16,187 bases of DNA from Nanobdellota archaeon (GTDB taxonomy: Archaea > Nanobdellota > Nanobdellia > Parvarchaeales > Parvarchaeaceae), in contig JAKATQ010000022.1 in the NCBI GenBank assembly GCA_021818665.1, forward strand, positions 1 to 16,187, written 5' to 3'. The notes beneath the pieces are model-generated. The model searched no databases. It saw nothing but the letters and a program-made list of their open reading frames with translations, and was not told the DNA's origin. The position numbers and the translations under genes are program-made. This document shows positions 6,408 through 13,982 of the stretch, one piece after another. Every line of letters starts with the position of its first letter. Position 1 is the stretch's first letter.

Positions 6408-7226
6408 ATGGAGCTAGAAGTAGCGGATTTTTCTCTGGACGAGACGCTGCGTGCCGGACAAACGTTCGCATGGCACAAAGAAGACGACAGCTGGTTCTCC
6501 TTCATAGATTCGCCACTGTGTATAAGGCAGAAGGGGCCAAGTACGCTAGATATAGTGGGCTGCGATGAAACTGCCGTGCGGGCACGTTTAGGCCTGAACG
6601 ACGATGTCGCTTCCATTAAAGCTGAAGTGGATAAAGATGACTTCGTGGATGCGGCTATAAGACATTCCGGCAGACTTAGGGTCGTAAAGGAAGGTCTGTG
6701 GCCCGCTACATTGGGTTTCATCCTATCTATACAGTCCAATATCCCCCTTATCCACCGGCGCGTGGCAGCTCTTTCCAAGTCGTACGGAGAAAAGACTTCT
6801 TTTGAAGGACGAGAGATGCGTTCTTTTCCTCCAGCGGATAAGATATACGAGAAAGGCATGGAAAAACTAAAAGAGCTGAAGCTTGGATTCAGGACAAAAT
6901 TCGTGTTCGCCGCCGCAGAGCATTTTTGCACGCGGGAAATATCAGAAAGATTGTCCACGACCGATATGAGAAAAGAGCTTTTAGAGATAAAAGGCGTCGG
7001 AGACAAGGTGGCGGACTGCATAATGCTGTACGGCCTGCACGACCTTTCCGTCTTTCCGATGGATGTGTGGATACTTAGAGTCATAGAAAAGGCATACGGC
7101 GGGGTTCTGAAAGGCGCGAAAAACTACACTGCAAAGAGCAGGATAATGCGGGATTACTTTGGTAGATACGCAGGATACGCACAACTATATATATACAACT
7201 ATTCCAGACTGAACAAGATAAAATAA
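6408..7226 (+). CDS. 8-oxoguanine DNA glycosylase/AP lyase (OGG1-like)
   Basis: The product is 272 residues. It removes oxidised guanine from DNA and nicks the resulting abasic site in base-excision repair. The N-terminal beta domain contains the family opening FSLDETLRAGQTFAWHK (residues 8-24), as in OGG1. The helix-hairpin-helix is LLEIKGVGDKVADCIMLYGL (191-210) with catalytic Lys200, and the GPD segment ends in FPMDVWI with catalytic Asp219. Both catalytic residues are intact. The order and length match full-length archaeal Ogg1 rather than the compact Ogg2 or AGOG types. The start is a leaderless ATG 26 bases from the shared TATA element. The stop lies 3 bases from the convergent thiI stop. 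Confidence 0.93.
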   Translation: MELEVADFSLDETLRAGQTFAWHKEDDSWFSFIDSPLCIRQKGPSTLDIVGCDETAVRARLGLNDDVASIKAEVDKDDFVDAAIRHSGRLRVVKEGLWPATLGFILSIQSNIPLIHRRVAALSKSYGEKTSFEGREMRSFPPADKIYEKGMEKLKELKLGFRTKFVFAAAEHFCTREISERLSTTDMRKELLEIKGVGDKVADCIMLYGLHDLSVFPMDVWILRVIEKAYGGVLKGAKNYTAKSRIMRDYFGRYAGYAQLYIYNYSRLNKIK

Positions 7227-7229
7227 AGC

Positions 7230-8339
7230 CTATGCGGAATCGACTACTGACATCTGAGACAGGCTGTCACTTATAAGTTTGTCCATCGCGAGCGTGCGCT
7301 CGGCCGCCTCTATTTTTTCCCTTGACACCTTTGTCGATGGGTTCTTCGACACCAAAGAACAGCAGTCTTTGTACTTCTTTATCGACTCGCCGTATGTGCC
7401 GTAAAAGCGCGCTTTTTCTATTATCTCATCTTTGTTATAGGTTATTAGGGGGCGGAATACGGGCAGATCCATACCGTAGCTTATCGCGTTCAGATTGTCC
7501 AGTGTCTGCGACGCTACCTGCGACAGCGAGTCGCCGGTGGCTATGCCTTTATAGCCGTATTCTACTGCGACGCGTTCTGCAAGCTTTAGGAGAAATCTCT
7601 TAAAGACCGCTAGTTCGTGCCTTGGATTGATGTCGCTCGCTTTGAGCCCGAATATGTGGAAAGGGACCAGGTACAATCTTGCCGGATGCACTCTAGAGAT
7701 GATGCGCTGGTTTTCGGTTATCTTGCTCTTCAGTACGACTGCCGCTGTCGGGACCGCATACACGTGCAGCAGGTCCACCTCACAGCCACGCTTCATGAGC
7801 TCGAACGGTACGACGGACGAATCGATGCCACCCGAGAACAGTGACAGCACCCTGCCAGCACTGCTAACCGGCATTCCACCGATCGCTCTTTCTATGTTGT
7901 AATTCACTATGAACGCTTCTTTCATTATCTCAACACGTAGTTTAGTCCCGTTTTTGTCGATAGACAATCCGAAGCGTTTTAGGATGTCGGTTTTTACTTC
8001 CAGCGAGGTCTTGCCAAAAGTCTTATCGATTCTACGTACGTCCAGATCCACTCCTTTGACTTTCTCGCTTGAAAATATTTCCGAAAGGATGCCGTTCAGC
8101 GCATCGCCATTCCTTTCAAGTATGACTCCGTCACCTATCCATGATACCCCCGGCATCAGTCTCAGTTGCTCCTTCATCTGTGCATCGACGACGTCGAGCA
8201 CGATTCTCCCAGAAAGGCTCCTAGGCGTGCGACCAGTAAGCTTTGCTATGTTTCTCTTTAGAAGGCCCTCAAACTCCCCCCTTAACTTTCCCTTAAGGGC
8301 GATCTCGTTGTAATGGACGCTCGTTATCTCTTTCAACAT
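7230..8339 (-). CDS. thiI: tRNA 4-thiouridine synthetase ThiI, archaeal form without rhodanese domain
   Basis: The product is 369 residues. ThiI adenylates and thiolates U8 of tRNA, and can supply sulfur for thiamine thiazole. It has an N-terminal ferredoxin-like segment beginning MLKEITSVHYNEIALKGK, a THUMP domain, then a PP-loop ATPase with LSLFSGGIDSSV (SGGxDS at residues 169-175) and GDSLSQVASQTLDN. KDCCSLVSKNP near residues 324-334 places Cys327 at the site of the E. coli catalytic Cys344. The C-terminal rhodanese domain of E. coli is absent, as in many archaea. The frame is open 13 codons further upstream, but those codons overlap archease; the ATG at 8339 follows the archease stop by one base (TGATATG). 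Last gene of the rtcB operon. Confidence 0.94.
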   Translation of the reverse strand: MLKEITSVHYNEIALKGKLRGEFEGLLKRNIAKLTGRTPRSLSGRIVLDVVDAQMKEQLRLMPGVSWIGDGVILERNGDALNGILSEIFSSEKVKGVDLDVRRIDKTFGKTSLEVKTDILKRFGLSIDKNGTKLRVEIMKEAFIVNYNIERAIGGMPVSSAGRVLSLFSGGIDSSVVPFELMKRGCEVDLLHVYAVPTAAVVLKSKITENQRIISRVHPARLYLVPFHIFGLKASDINPRHELAVFKRFLLKLAERVAVEYGYKGIATGDSLSQVASQTLDNLNAISYGMDLPVFRPLITYNKDEIIEKARFYGTYGESIKKYKDCCSLVSKNPSTKVSREKIEAAERTLAMDKLISDSLSQMSVVDSA

Positions 8340-8340
8340 A

Positions 8341-8772
8341 TCAAACGTCCAGCACCACTCTGCCGCACCATTCGCCATTGGTCTTTTTGACCTCCAGCAT
8401 GTGAAGCGTAGCAGATTTAACGTCCACTCGCGGTTCGTGACGCTTTTCGTCTAGTTTTTCTCCATGGGCAACGCATTTTACTATCCATCTTTCGCCAGTT
8501 TGTTTCACACCCACTTCGAACCTGCCGAATATTAGGGATTTTGAATCTTTGTAAAGCACGAGATGATTGAGGAACCTTATGAGCAAATCGTCGAGGTCGT
8601 CGGCTTCCAGAAGAAACTTCACGGCAACACGCCCTCTTACCTTTTCAGAGTTCTTTACCATCGTGTCCAGAAGCGCGAGGGCGGCCGATATAAAAAGCTC
8701 GTCCACGGTCTTACCATAGACTTCGAATGCAACATCGGCTATTGCTATGTCCTCGATGAATCTGTGTCCCAT
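8341..8772 (-). CDS. Archease, activator of RtcB
   Basis: The product is 143 residues. Archease speeds guanylylation and turnover of the RtcB ligase and can widen its NTP use. The protein opens with MGHRFIEDIAIADVAFEVYG, equivalent to the family's 'EHTADIGI.a.G.t..e.f..A' opening, followed by the helical VDELFISAALALLDTM. It ends in KSATLHMLEVKKT and a terminal RVVLDV, matching the conserved 'vTYH.l.v......w..rvi.Dv' end. The opening is more divergent than usual (IEDIAIADVAF), but length and both ends fit. The start ATG follows the rtcB stop by one base and its stop precedes thiI by one base, so it is made from the rtcB message. Confidence 0.9.
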   Translation of the reverse strand: MGHRFIEDIAIADVAFEVYGKTVDELFISAALALLDTMVKNSEKVRGRVAVKFLLEADDLDDLLIRFLNHLVLYKDSKSLIFGRFEVGVKQTGERWIVKCVAHGEKLDEKRHEPRVDVKSATLHMLEVKKTNGEWCGRVVLDV

Positions 8773-8773
8773 A

Positions 8774-10234
8774 TCAGCCCTTTACGTTCCCTAGGGGGGT
8801 GAACCGGCATACTTTCTTTGACAGTCCCGCGATATCCGTGGCGTTTACAACATCTTCTATACTCTTGTAGCTCTCCCCGCTTTCTTCTGCTAGCCCGGCC
8901 CACGAAGCACTTTTTACATATATACCACGTTCAAGCATCTTTTTGAACAGCTCCTGGCCGTTGAACAGCCCCTTTGCATGAGTCCTGCTCATGGTCCTTC
9001 CGCTGCCGTGTGTCGTAGAGTCGAAAGTCTCGTCGGCTTTCGGCCCGCCAACGAGCAGATAAGAACTGGTCTCCATGCTGCCGCCTATCAGCACAGGAGA
9101 GCCGTCTTTCCTGAATCGTTTTGGTATCTCTTTGCGCCCCGGAGGGTAAGAGCCGGTGCTGCCTTTTCTATGGACCAGCAGCTCTTTCTTTTTGCCATCT
9201 ATGTCGTGCATCTCCAGCGATGCCCTGTTGTGAGCGACGTCGAATAACTGTCTTATCCCGAGTTTTTCCGGGCTCTTTTTGAACACTTCTGAGAAGACTT
9301 CTCTTATCTCGTTGAGTATAAGCTGTCTGTTGGCGAAGCTTATGTTGACACCGCAACCCATAGCTTTATAATAATCTTGACCCTCTTTGGAATCGAACGG
9401 CGCGCAGGCGAGTTCCCGATCAGCGACTTCTATCCCGTATTTTGGGCCCATAGTCTTCGAAAACAGTCCTATATAGTCACTAGCTATCTGGTGGCCCGCG
9501 CCCCTGGAGCCGCAGTGGAACATCACGACCACTTGTCCCGGGAACAGTCCCCACTTTTTCGCCAGAGCATTATCGTTTATGTCGCTCGGCTTTATGTATT
9601 GCACTTCGAGGTAGTGGTTCCCGGAGCCGAGCGTGCCCATCTGTTTTATCCCGCGGGAAATGGCGACGGATGAGATTTTGGAGTCGTCCGCCCAGTCGGC
9701 TACGCCGTTCAGCTCCGTAGCCTCAAGGTCATCTTTACATCCATAGCCTTTTTTCACAGCCCACTCGGCGCCATTGATAGACATATCACTAAACTCCTCT
9801 CTGGACAGCCTGAGCCTCCCGACGCTGCCGACACCCGCCGGCACGGCACGGAAAAGACCATCAACTAGGTCCTTTATCTTGGGTTTTACATCGTTTAAAG
9901 TCAGGTCTGTGACGACGAGTCTTACACCACAGTTTATATCGAAGCCGATTCCACCGGGCGATATGACCCCGTCTTCGTGCGCATCAAAAGCCGCCACGCC
10001 ACCGATGGGGAATCCGTATCCGCTGTGCGCGTCTGGCATCGCGAAAGCATACTTTTGGATACCAGGCAGCGAAGCTACGTTAGCTATCTGGTCAAAGACA
10101 TGGTCGTCCATCCTGGCAAGAAGCTTACTGTCTGCGTACACCCTTGCGGGGACGCGCATGCCGGACTTGAACGTTATAGGTATATCCCACGTCACATCAG
10201 ACACCTCGACAAAATCAGGTCTTTTGAATTCCAT
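8774..10234 (-). CDS. rtcB: RNA-splicing ligase RtcB (3'-phosphate/5'-OH ligase)
   Basis: The product is 486 residues. RtcB joins tRNA exon halves after intron removal, using GTP and Mn2+, and also repairs broken RNA. Metal ligands are visible: GFDINCG (Asp99, Cys102), GSGNHYLE (His207), MFHCGSRG (His240) and FDVAHNRAS (His335). The guanylylated histidine is His409 in TTHGSGRTMSRT. The protein ends in TPLGNVKG, close to the family's usual C-terminus. There is no intein, unlike some hyperthermophile homologues. It heads an operon with archease and thiI, each joined by the same TGATATG junction. The message may start close to the ATG from an AT box at 10263-10269, and a perfect dyad sits between box and start. 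Confidence 0.97.
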   Translation of the reverse strand: MEFKRPDFVEVSDVTWDIPITFKSGMRVPARVYADSKLLARMDDHVFDQIANVASLPGIQKYAFAMPDAHSGYGFPIGGVAAFDAHEDGVISPGGIGFDINCGVRLVVTDLTLNDVKPKIKDLVDGLFRAVPAGVGSVGRLRLSREEFSDMSINGAEWAVKKGYGCKDDLEATELNGVADWADDSKISSVAISRGIKQMGTLGSGNHYLEVQYIKPSDINDNALAKKWGLFPGQVVVMFHCGSRGAGHQIASDYIGLFSKTMGPKYGIEVADRELACAPFDSKEGQDYYKAMGCGVNISFANRQLILNEIREVFSEVFKKSPEKLGIRQLFDVAHNRASLEMHDIDGKKKELLVHRKGSTGSYPPGRKEIPKRFRKDGSPVLIGGSMETSSYLLVGGPKADETFDSTTHGSGRTMSRTHAKGLFNGQELFKKMLERGIYVKSASWAGLAEESGESYKSIEDVVNATDIAGLSKKVCRFTPLGNVKG

Positions 10235-10245
10235 ATCGGATGTTT

Positions 10246-10263
10246 ACTGAGATACTCCTCAGT
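10246..10263. promoter_or_regulatory. Perfect 6-6-6 inverted repeat at the rtcB promoter
   Basis: ACTGAG, six spacer bases and CTCAGT form a perfect dyad 11 bases upstream of the rtcB ATG. It overlaps the edge of the AT box at 10263-10269. If untranscribed it is placed like an operator; if transcribed it would fold into a 6-bp hairpin near the start codon. Confidence 0.45.
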
Positions 10264-10269
10264 TTATTA
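10263..10269 (-). promoter_or_regulatory. Probable AT box of the rtcB-archease-thiI operon
   Basis: Minus strand TAATAAA, about 32 bases upstream of the ATG, predicting a transcript start a few bases before the start codon. A second box (TTATAAAG) near 10282-10289 and a third at 10382-10389 are alternatives. Confidence 0.4.
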
Positions 10270-10381
10270 ATGCCTTTGCAGACTTTATAACTTAAGTGTA
10301 ACGGACGCCATTTCTTGACGAATCGCACACAGTTGACTCGGGTAATTCACCAGTTGGAGCGCACAGTTTACGCTTCAATTT

Positions 10382-10389
10382 CTATATAA
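10382..10389. promoter_or_regulatory. Orphan TATA element between the spermidine-synthase-like gene and rtcB
   Basis: CTATATAA is a strong TATA-like sequence, usable on either strand. On the minus strand it would start a transcript near 10358, giving rtcB a leader of about 120 bases or a small RNA. On the plus strand it would run antisense into the 3' end of the spermidine-synthase-like gene. Confidence 0.35.
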
Positions 10390-10398
10390 AAGACTACA

Positions 10399-11160
10399 TC
10401 AAGACATGTCTTTGTAGCCAAGGAAGACTTCCTTGTTCTCAGGGAAAGCCTTTGGCCGGGCATTAAGCTTCTTAGATATTTGTTCCTTGTCAAGCTTCTT
10501 CGAGCCGAGAATTATCATGTTCCCCGCAGTAAGCGGATTGTTTATCGTATACACTTTGAAGCGGCGCCTAAGGTTCTTCTTATACCCTTCCAAGTGCACT
10601 ACAGCGCTAAGATTTAAAGCGTAGTTTATCGCGAGTATGCCGTCTGGATTAAGAGCTCCGCTAGCGTCGTCTACAAACTTATCACCGAAGAAAACGTCAG
10701 GTATATGGTCACCTTCATAAGCATCTAGTATTAGGACGTCGTATTCTTCTTTTTTGTCCCGTAAGTAATCCGCGCCGTCACCTATTATTATACGCGTGTT
10801 GGAAAGCGCCTTTCTGGCAAAAGATTTCGACATTTTCACCATGGTTTCGCTTATTTCCACGGCGTCTATAGATACCCGTTTCCCGAAAAGCCTTTCCATA
10901 AGAAGGGGGATAGTGCCGCCGCCAAGGCCTATCATAAGGATCTTGCACTTACGGTAAAGTAGCGGCAGTGGCGTGAAGTAGTCCCAGTACGCGCCGGTAT
11001 AAACAGACCCGTTCCTGAGCCGCGAGTACACCACATTGTTTAACTTAAGGCTTCGACCTTCCGGCGTCTCGACAACGGATATCATGTCTCCGTTCTCTTC
11101 GGCGGTATCGACTACACGTTCCCCTCCGCCGAGGCCGAATATCCTACGTATAAGGCTCAT
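10399..11160 (-). CDS. Spermidine-synthase-like Rossmann-fold (aminopropyltransferase/methyltransferase) protein
   Basis: The product is 253 residues. A short beta N-terminal part (TPEGRSLKLNNVVYSRLRNG) precedes a Rossmann core with ILMIGLGGGTIP (74-85), the acidic ribose-binding VEISETMV (Glu102), GDGADYL (Asp128) and DVLILDAYEGDHIP (Asp146). This layout matches the SpeE superfamily. True spermidine synthases usually carry GGGDG in the first loop and a DSTDP-like catalytic loop; here they read GGGTI and DAYEG, so polyamine activity is doubtful and another group transfer with SAM or its decarboxylated form is possible. It starts 3 bases after the stop of the MMPL gene and is presumably co-transcribed with it. 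Confidence 0.82.
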   Translation of the reverse strand: MSLIRRIFGLGGGERVVDTAEENGDMISVVETPEGRSLKLNNVVYSRLRNGSVYTGAYWDYFTPLPLLYRKCKILMIGLGGGTIPLLMERLFGKRVSIDAVEISETMVKMSKSFARKALSNTRIIIGDGADYLRDKKEEYDVLILDAYEGDHIPDVFFGDKFVDDASGALNPDGILAINYALNLSAVVHLEGYKKNLRRRFKVYTINNPLTAGNMIILGSKKLDKEQISKKLNARPKAFPENKEVFLGYKDMS

Positions 11161-11163
11161 GGT

Positions 11164-13467
11164 TCACCTAAGCTTGCTTGGCCACCAATTATATCTCGAC
11201 AGTCTCAACATAAAAGATGGTATTATGATAAGTATGGATAGAAAAGTGTCGAGAAGGATGCCTATACCGACTATGAACCCCACTTCCGCTAGTAGAGGGA
11301 TTCCGCTCGCTATCAGCGAAAAGAAGACGGTAGCTAGCACAAAGCCTATGCCCATAATTATCGGTCCACTGCGTTTTAAACCATTGGCTATGGCGTTTTC
11401 GTTCGTCTCCCCGCGCTTTACGTGCTCCCTTATCCGCATCACGAGAAATATGTCGTAGTCGACACCGACGCCCAGCATGTTTATTATGAGGAAGACCTGC
11501 GCTATGACTATTATAGGCAGAGAAAGCACGAAGGCGAAGAGGAAGACTGTGAGGGCATTCGCGCTGACGACTATAGATATCAACATGAGCACTAGTCTCA
11601 GCGGAGTGTACACAGAATAAATCAATGTGAACAGTATCATAAATATCACGATTCCTAAGACTAGGATGAGCACAGGGATGTCGTTGTTTATGGAATCGAA
11701 CGAGGTGCTTAGGAAGGACTGCGTGCCGGATAGGGAATATGCCACGCCAGTACCAGACATATAAGCATTTATACCATTGTACGTGTTTATCGCGTTCTTG
11801 CTGAACGCAAGGTCGTTCATGTAAAGGTCTAGTTGCGTCTGGTTATACGACGAAGCCCCGTATACCACAGAATTCACTCCAGGTAGGTTCTCGAGACCTG
11901 CAATTATGCCACTGACGTTGACCCTGCTGTTGGCAGTGCCGTTGACGCTGACAACTAGGGGGTCGATAGGATCGTATCCGAAGTTGTTGGTGGCGACGTA
12001 AAACGCGGTCTTAGCGTTTGAAGCCGGCAGGAGCCCGAGAAAATTAAGGTCTGGACCGAACGTGATGAAAACGTAAGCGGCTATTATAGTCGCGACTATG
12101 AATAACGTTATTACAGTCTTTCCGTACTTTTTATCGAATGCTATTATTGCGTCGATATATCCTCTGTTCGCGGGCTTCCCGCCTCTATGAGGGTATATAA
12201 GCCGGTCGCCGAATGCGTACATCAGCGCCGGCAAGAGGGTCAGCGCAGACAGCAGGACCACACTTATGCCCATCGCGTTGAGAGGACCGGAGTTCCCTAT
12301 GAAGGCCAGATTGAAGAAGGACAGCACTATATACGCGCTTATCACCGTTATACCACTTACTAGCACCGATTCCCCCGCGTGATTTATCGAGAAACTGGTC
12401 GCTTTTTTGGTAGCTACACGGTCTATCCTTTCCTGTTTGTACCTGTAAAGTATATAGACAAGATAATCTGTGGACAACCCTAGCATAAGGATAGAAGTTA
12501 TGGCAGGGTCGAAGAACGACAGTTGACTGTGAAATATGAAATTGAATACAATGTAAAAAATAGCATAAGATATGACGACGTCGATGCCGAAAACGACTAG
12601 CGGTACGAAGGCAGCTATCGGAGATCGGAATATGAAGCCGGTCACTATTATTGCTATGAGTATGCCAACGAGTATGGCTATTGTCGTACCGTTAATTGTA
12701 CTGCCTTGCAGATTGCCCAACAGCGCCTGGCCGCCGGTCACATATGCCTTAGCCCCATAGCTGGAAGCTAAAGCGGACGCGACAGCCGATACGTTCTGGT
12801 AGGTTTCATTGTTTACTATCGCTATCGTAGTATTGTGGTCATTGTTTACGAACAGTGCCATCGCGCTTGCCGCCGGCATCACAGGGTAATTTGGGAATTC
12901 GTAGTTGTCGAATACATATGAGGGCGTAGAATTAGCATAACCCAAAGCGGCGCCAGTAACGAACTGTGCAAGCCCCGGACCAGCCACAAACAGCGCGTTC
13001 TTAGAGGAATTTCTGGAAAAACCAGACGAGGTCGTCAGGATGGCTTCATCCACTAACGTGGCATTCAACTGCCGACTCACGTTCGCCCCCGTGACCCTAT
13101 TAGTTGCGTACAACTCTGACAAGGCCAGTCGGAAGCCCCCCCTTATCTCACTGTAAGAGCCGTTCAGCAACGCGTATTCCGTTGAATACAACGAGGTTAC
13201 GTTGCCGTTTTTGAAGGCCGAGGACAGCTCGTCGAACATCGTCTTTGAAGAATTTGAATAGATGTTTATCCCAGTTATCACCATGACCTGCTGCTGTACG
13301 GACGAATTCGAGCCGTTGGAGCCAGACTGGCCGATATTGTACGATACTATACTGAAGAGTTTCAGCGCGAACGGCGCCGATACCAGAAGGGCTATCAGCC
13401 AGGCTATAAGGACGTACTTATAGTACCTCTTTATCCAGTCGTCTAGGACACCGAGTCGTCTCTCCAT
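11164..13467 (-). CDS. MMPL/RND-family membrane transporter with sequon-rich ectodomain
   Basis: The product is 767 residues with 12 predicted membrane helices in the 1+5+1+5 RND order (about 17-38, then 262-418, 452-470, then 597-750). The two halves carry matching charged motifs, LGLSTDYLVYILYRYK (Asp334) and LGVGVDYDIFLVMRIREH (Asp670), the proton-relay signature of MMPL proteins. Two large outer domains lie after helix 1 (residues 39-261) and helix 7 (471-596). The first holds about 13 N-X-S/T sequons and the second 3. Such proteins export lipids or other hydrophobic compounds; the substrate is unknown. A TATA box at 13496-13504 precedes the ATG at 13467. The spermidine-synthase-like gene follows by 3 bases. 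Confidence 0.92.
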   Translation of the reverse strand: MERRLGVLDDWIKRYYKYVLIAWLIALLVSAPFALKLFSIVSYNIGQSGSNGSNSSVQQQVMVITGINIYSNSSKTMFDELSSAFKNGNVTSLYSTEYALLNGSYSEIRGGFRLALSELYATNRVTGANVSRQLNATLVDEAILTTSSGFSRNSSKNALFVAGPGLAQFVTGAALGYANSTPSYVFDNYEFPNYPVMPAASAMALFVNNDHNTTIAIVNNETYQNVSAVASALASSYGAKAYVTGGQALLGNLQGSTINGTTIAILVGILIAIIVTGFIFRSPIAAFVPLVVFGIDVVISYAIFYIVFNFIFHSQLSFFDPAITSILMLGLSTDYLVYILYRYKQERIDRVATKKATSFSINHAGESVLVSGITVISAYIVLSFFNLAFIGNSGPLNAMGISVVLLSALTLLPALMYAFGDRLIYPHRGGKPANRGYIDAIIAFDKKYGKTVITLFIVATIIAAYVFITFGPDLNFLGLLPASNAKTAFYVATNNFGYDPIDPLVVSVNGTANSRVNVSGIIAGLENLPGVNSVVYGASSYNQTQLDLYMNDLAFSKNAINTYNGINAYMSGTGVAYSLSGTQSFLSTSFDSINNDIPVLILVLGIVIFMILFTLIYSVYTPLRLVLMLISIVVSANALTVFLFAFVLSLPIIVIAQVFLIINMLGVGVDYDIFLVMRIREHVKRGETNENAIANGLKRSGPIIMGIGFVLATVFFSLIASGIPLLAEVGFIVGIGILLDTFLSILIIIPSFMLRLSRYNWWPSKLR

Positions 13468-13495
13468 ATTTACTTATATTTAATCCAGTCAGTAG

Positions 13496-13504
13496 TTTAT
13501 AAAA
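13496..13504 (-). promoter_or_regulatory. TATA box of the MMPL gene
   Basis: Minus strand TTTTATAAA, centred about 33 bases before the ATG at 13467, in the gap behind eS8. It suggests that the MMPL pair has its own promoter. Confidence 0.5.
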
Positions 13505-13531
13505 CAGATTATGCTGCCACGATTGGCGGCT

Positions 13532-13915
13532 TTACTTTACCAGTTTCCTAAGCGTTATCTGGCCGCTCTGGCCGGGACGGTTGACAACCACGCCGTTGCC
13601 GTTAGAGGTCTCTATGATGCAGCCTTTCGTTATTATGTTTCTTCTGGCGTAAGATCTGTTCGCTGCGTTCTCTACGACCTTAAGAAGTTCGACCTTGGTG
13701 AACTTGTTTGATTTCGGATCAAGCATGTTGCCTAACTTTAACTTCAGAGGACGTATCTTCATATGCCCCCCGAGCGTCCTTGTCCGGCTTATCTTATTCT
13801 CCCCGAGTTGCAATGGTGATGAAGGCGGGATGGTCTCGCTCTTTCTCTTGTCTCGTCTCCTTCCCTTGAAACCGCCGCCGTGCTTCTTCAGCGAAGGCGC
13901 TGTGCTTTTTGACAT
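13532..13915 (-). CDS. Small-subunit ribosomal protein eS8 (S8e)
   Basis: The product is 127 residues, the usual length for archaeal eS8, a protein of the 30S subunit found in archaea and eukaryotes but not bacteria. The basic N-terminus KKHGGGFKGRRRDKRKSE, the central RTRTLGGHMKIRPLKLKLGN and then ENAANRSYARRNIITKGCII form the conserved core, with a C-terminus of NRPGQSGQITLRKLVK. It is complete. The ATG at 13915 lies about 27 bases after a TATA box, indicating a leaderless transcript. It is not embedded in a ribosomal protein operon here; neighbours are an MBL-fold hydrolase upstream and the MMPL pair downstream, all on the minus strand. Confidence 0.95.
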   Translation of the reverse strand: MSKSTAPSLKKHGGGFKGRRRDKRKSETIPPSSPLQLGENKISRTRTLGGHMKIRPLKLKLGNMLDPKSNKFTKVELLKVVENAANRSYARRNIITKGCIIETSNGNGVVVNRPGQSGQITLRKLVK

Positions 13916-13939
13916 ATCTTAAATCTATTGAAGGGTTAC

Positions 13940-13947
13940 TATATAAA
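13940..13947 (-). promoter_or_regulatory. TATA box of the eS8 gene
   Basis: Minus strand TTTATATA, 25-32 bases before the ATG at 13915, the leaderless spacing seen across the window. Confidence 0.55.
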
Positions 13948-13982
13948 TCTTTTAATAGCAGCCCATCCCGCTCCAGCAGTAG

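Noticed and set aside
8340..8378. Longer ThiI start with 13 extra residues
   Set aside because: It would overlap archease, and the conserved ThiI opening begins at the ATG at 8339 directly after the archease stop.
8774..10234. Intein in RtcB
   Set aside because: RtcB inteins are known, but here all motifs are contiguous and the length is that of an uninterrupted protein.
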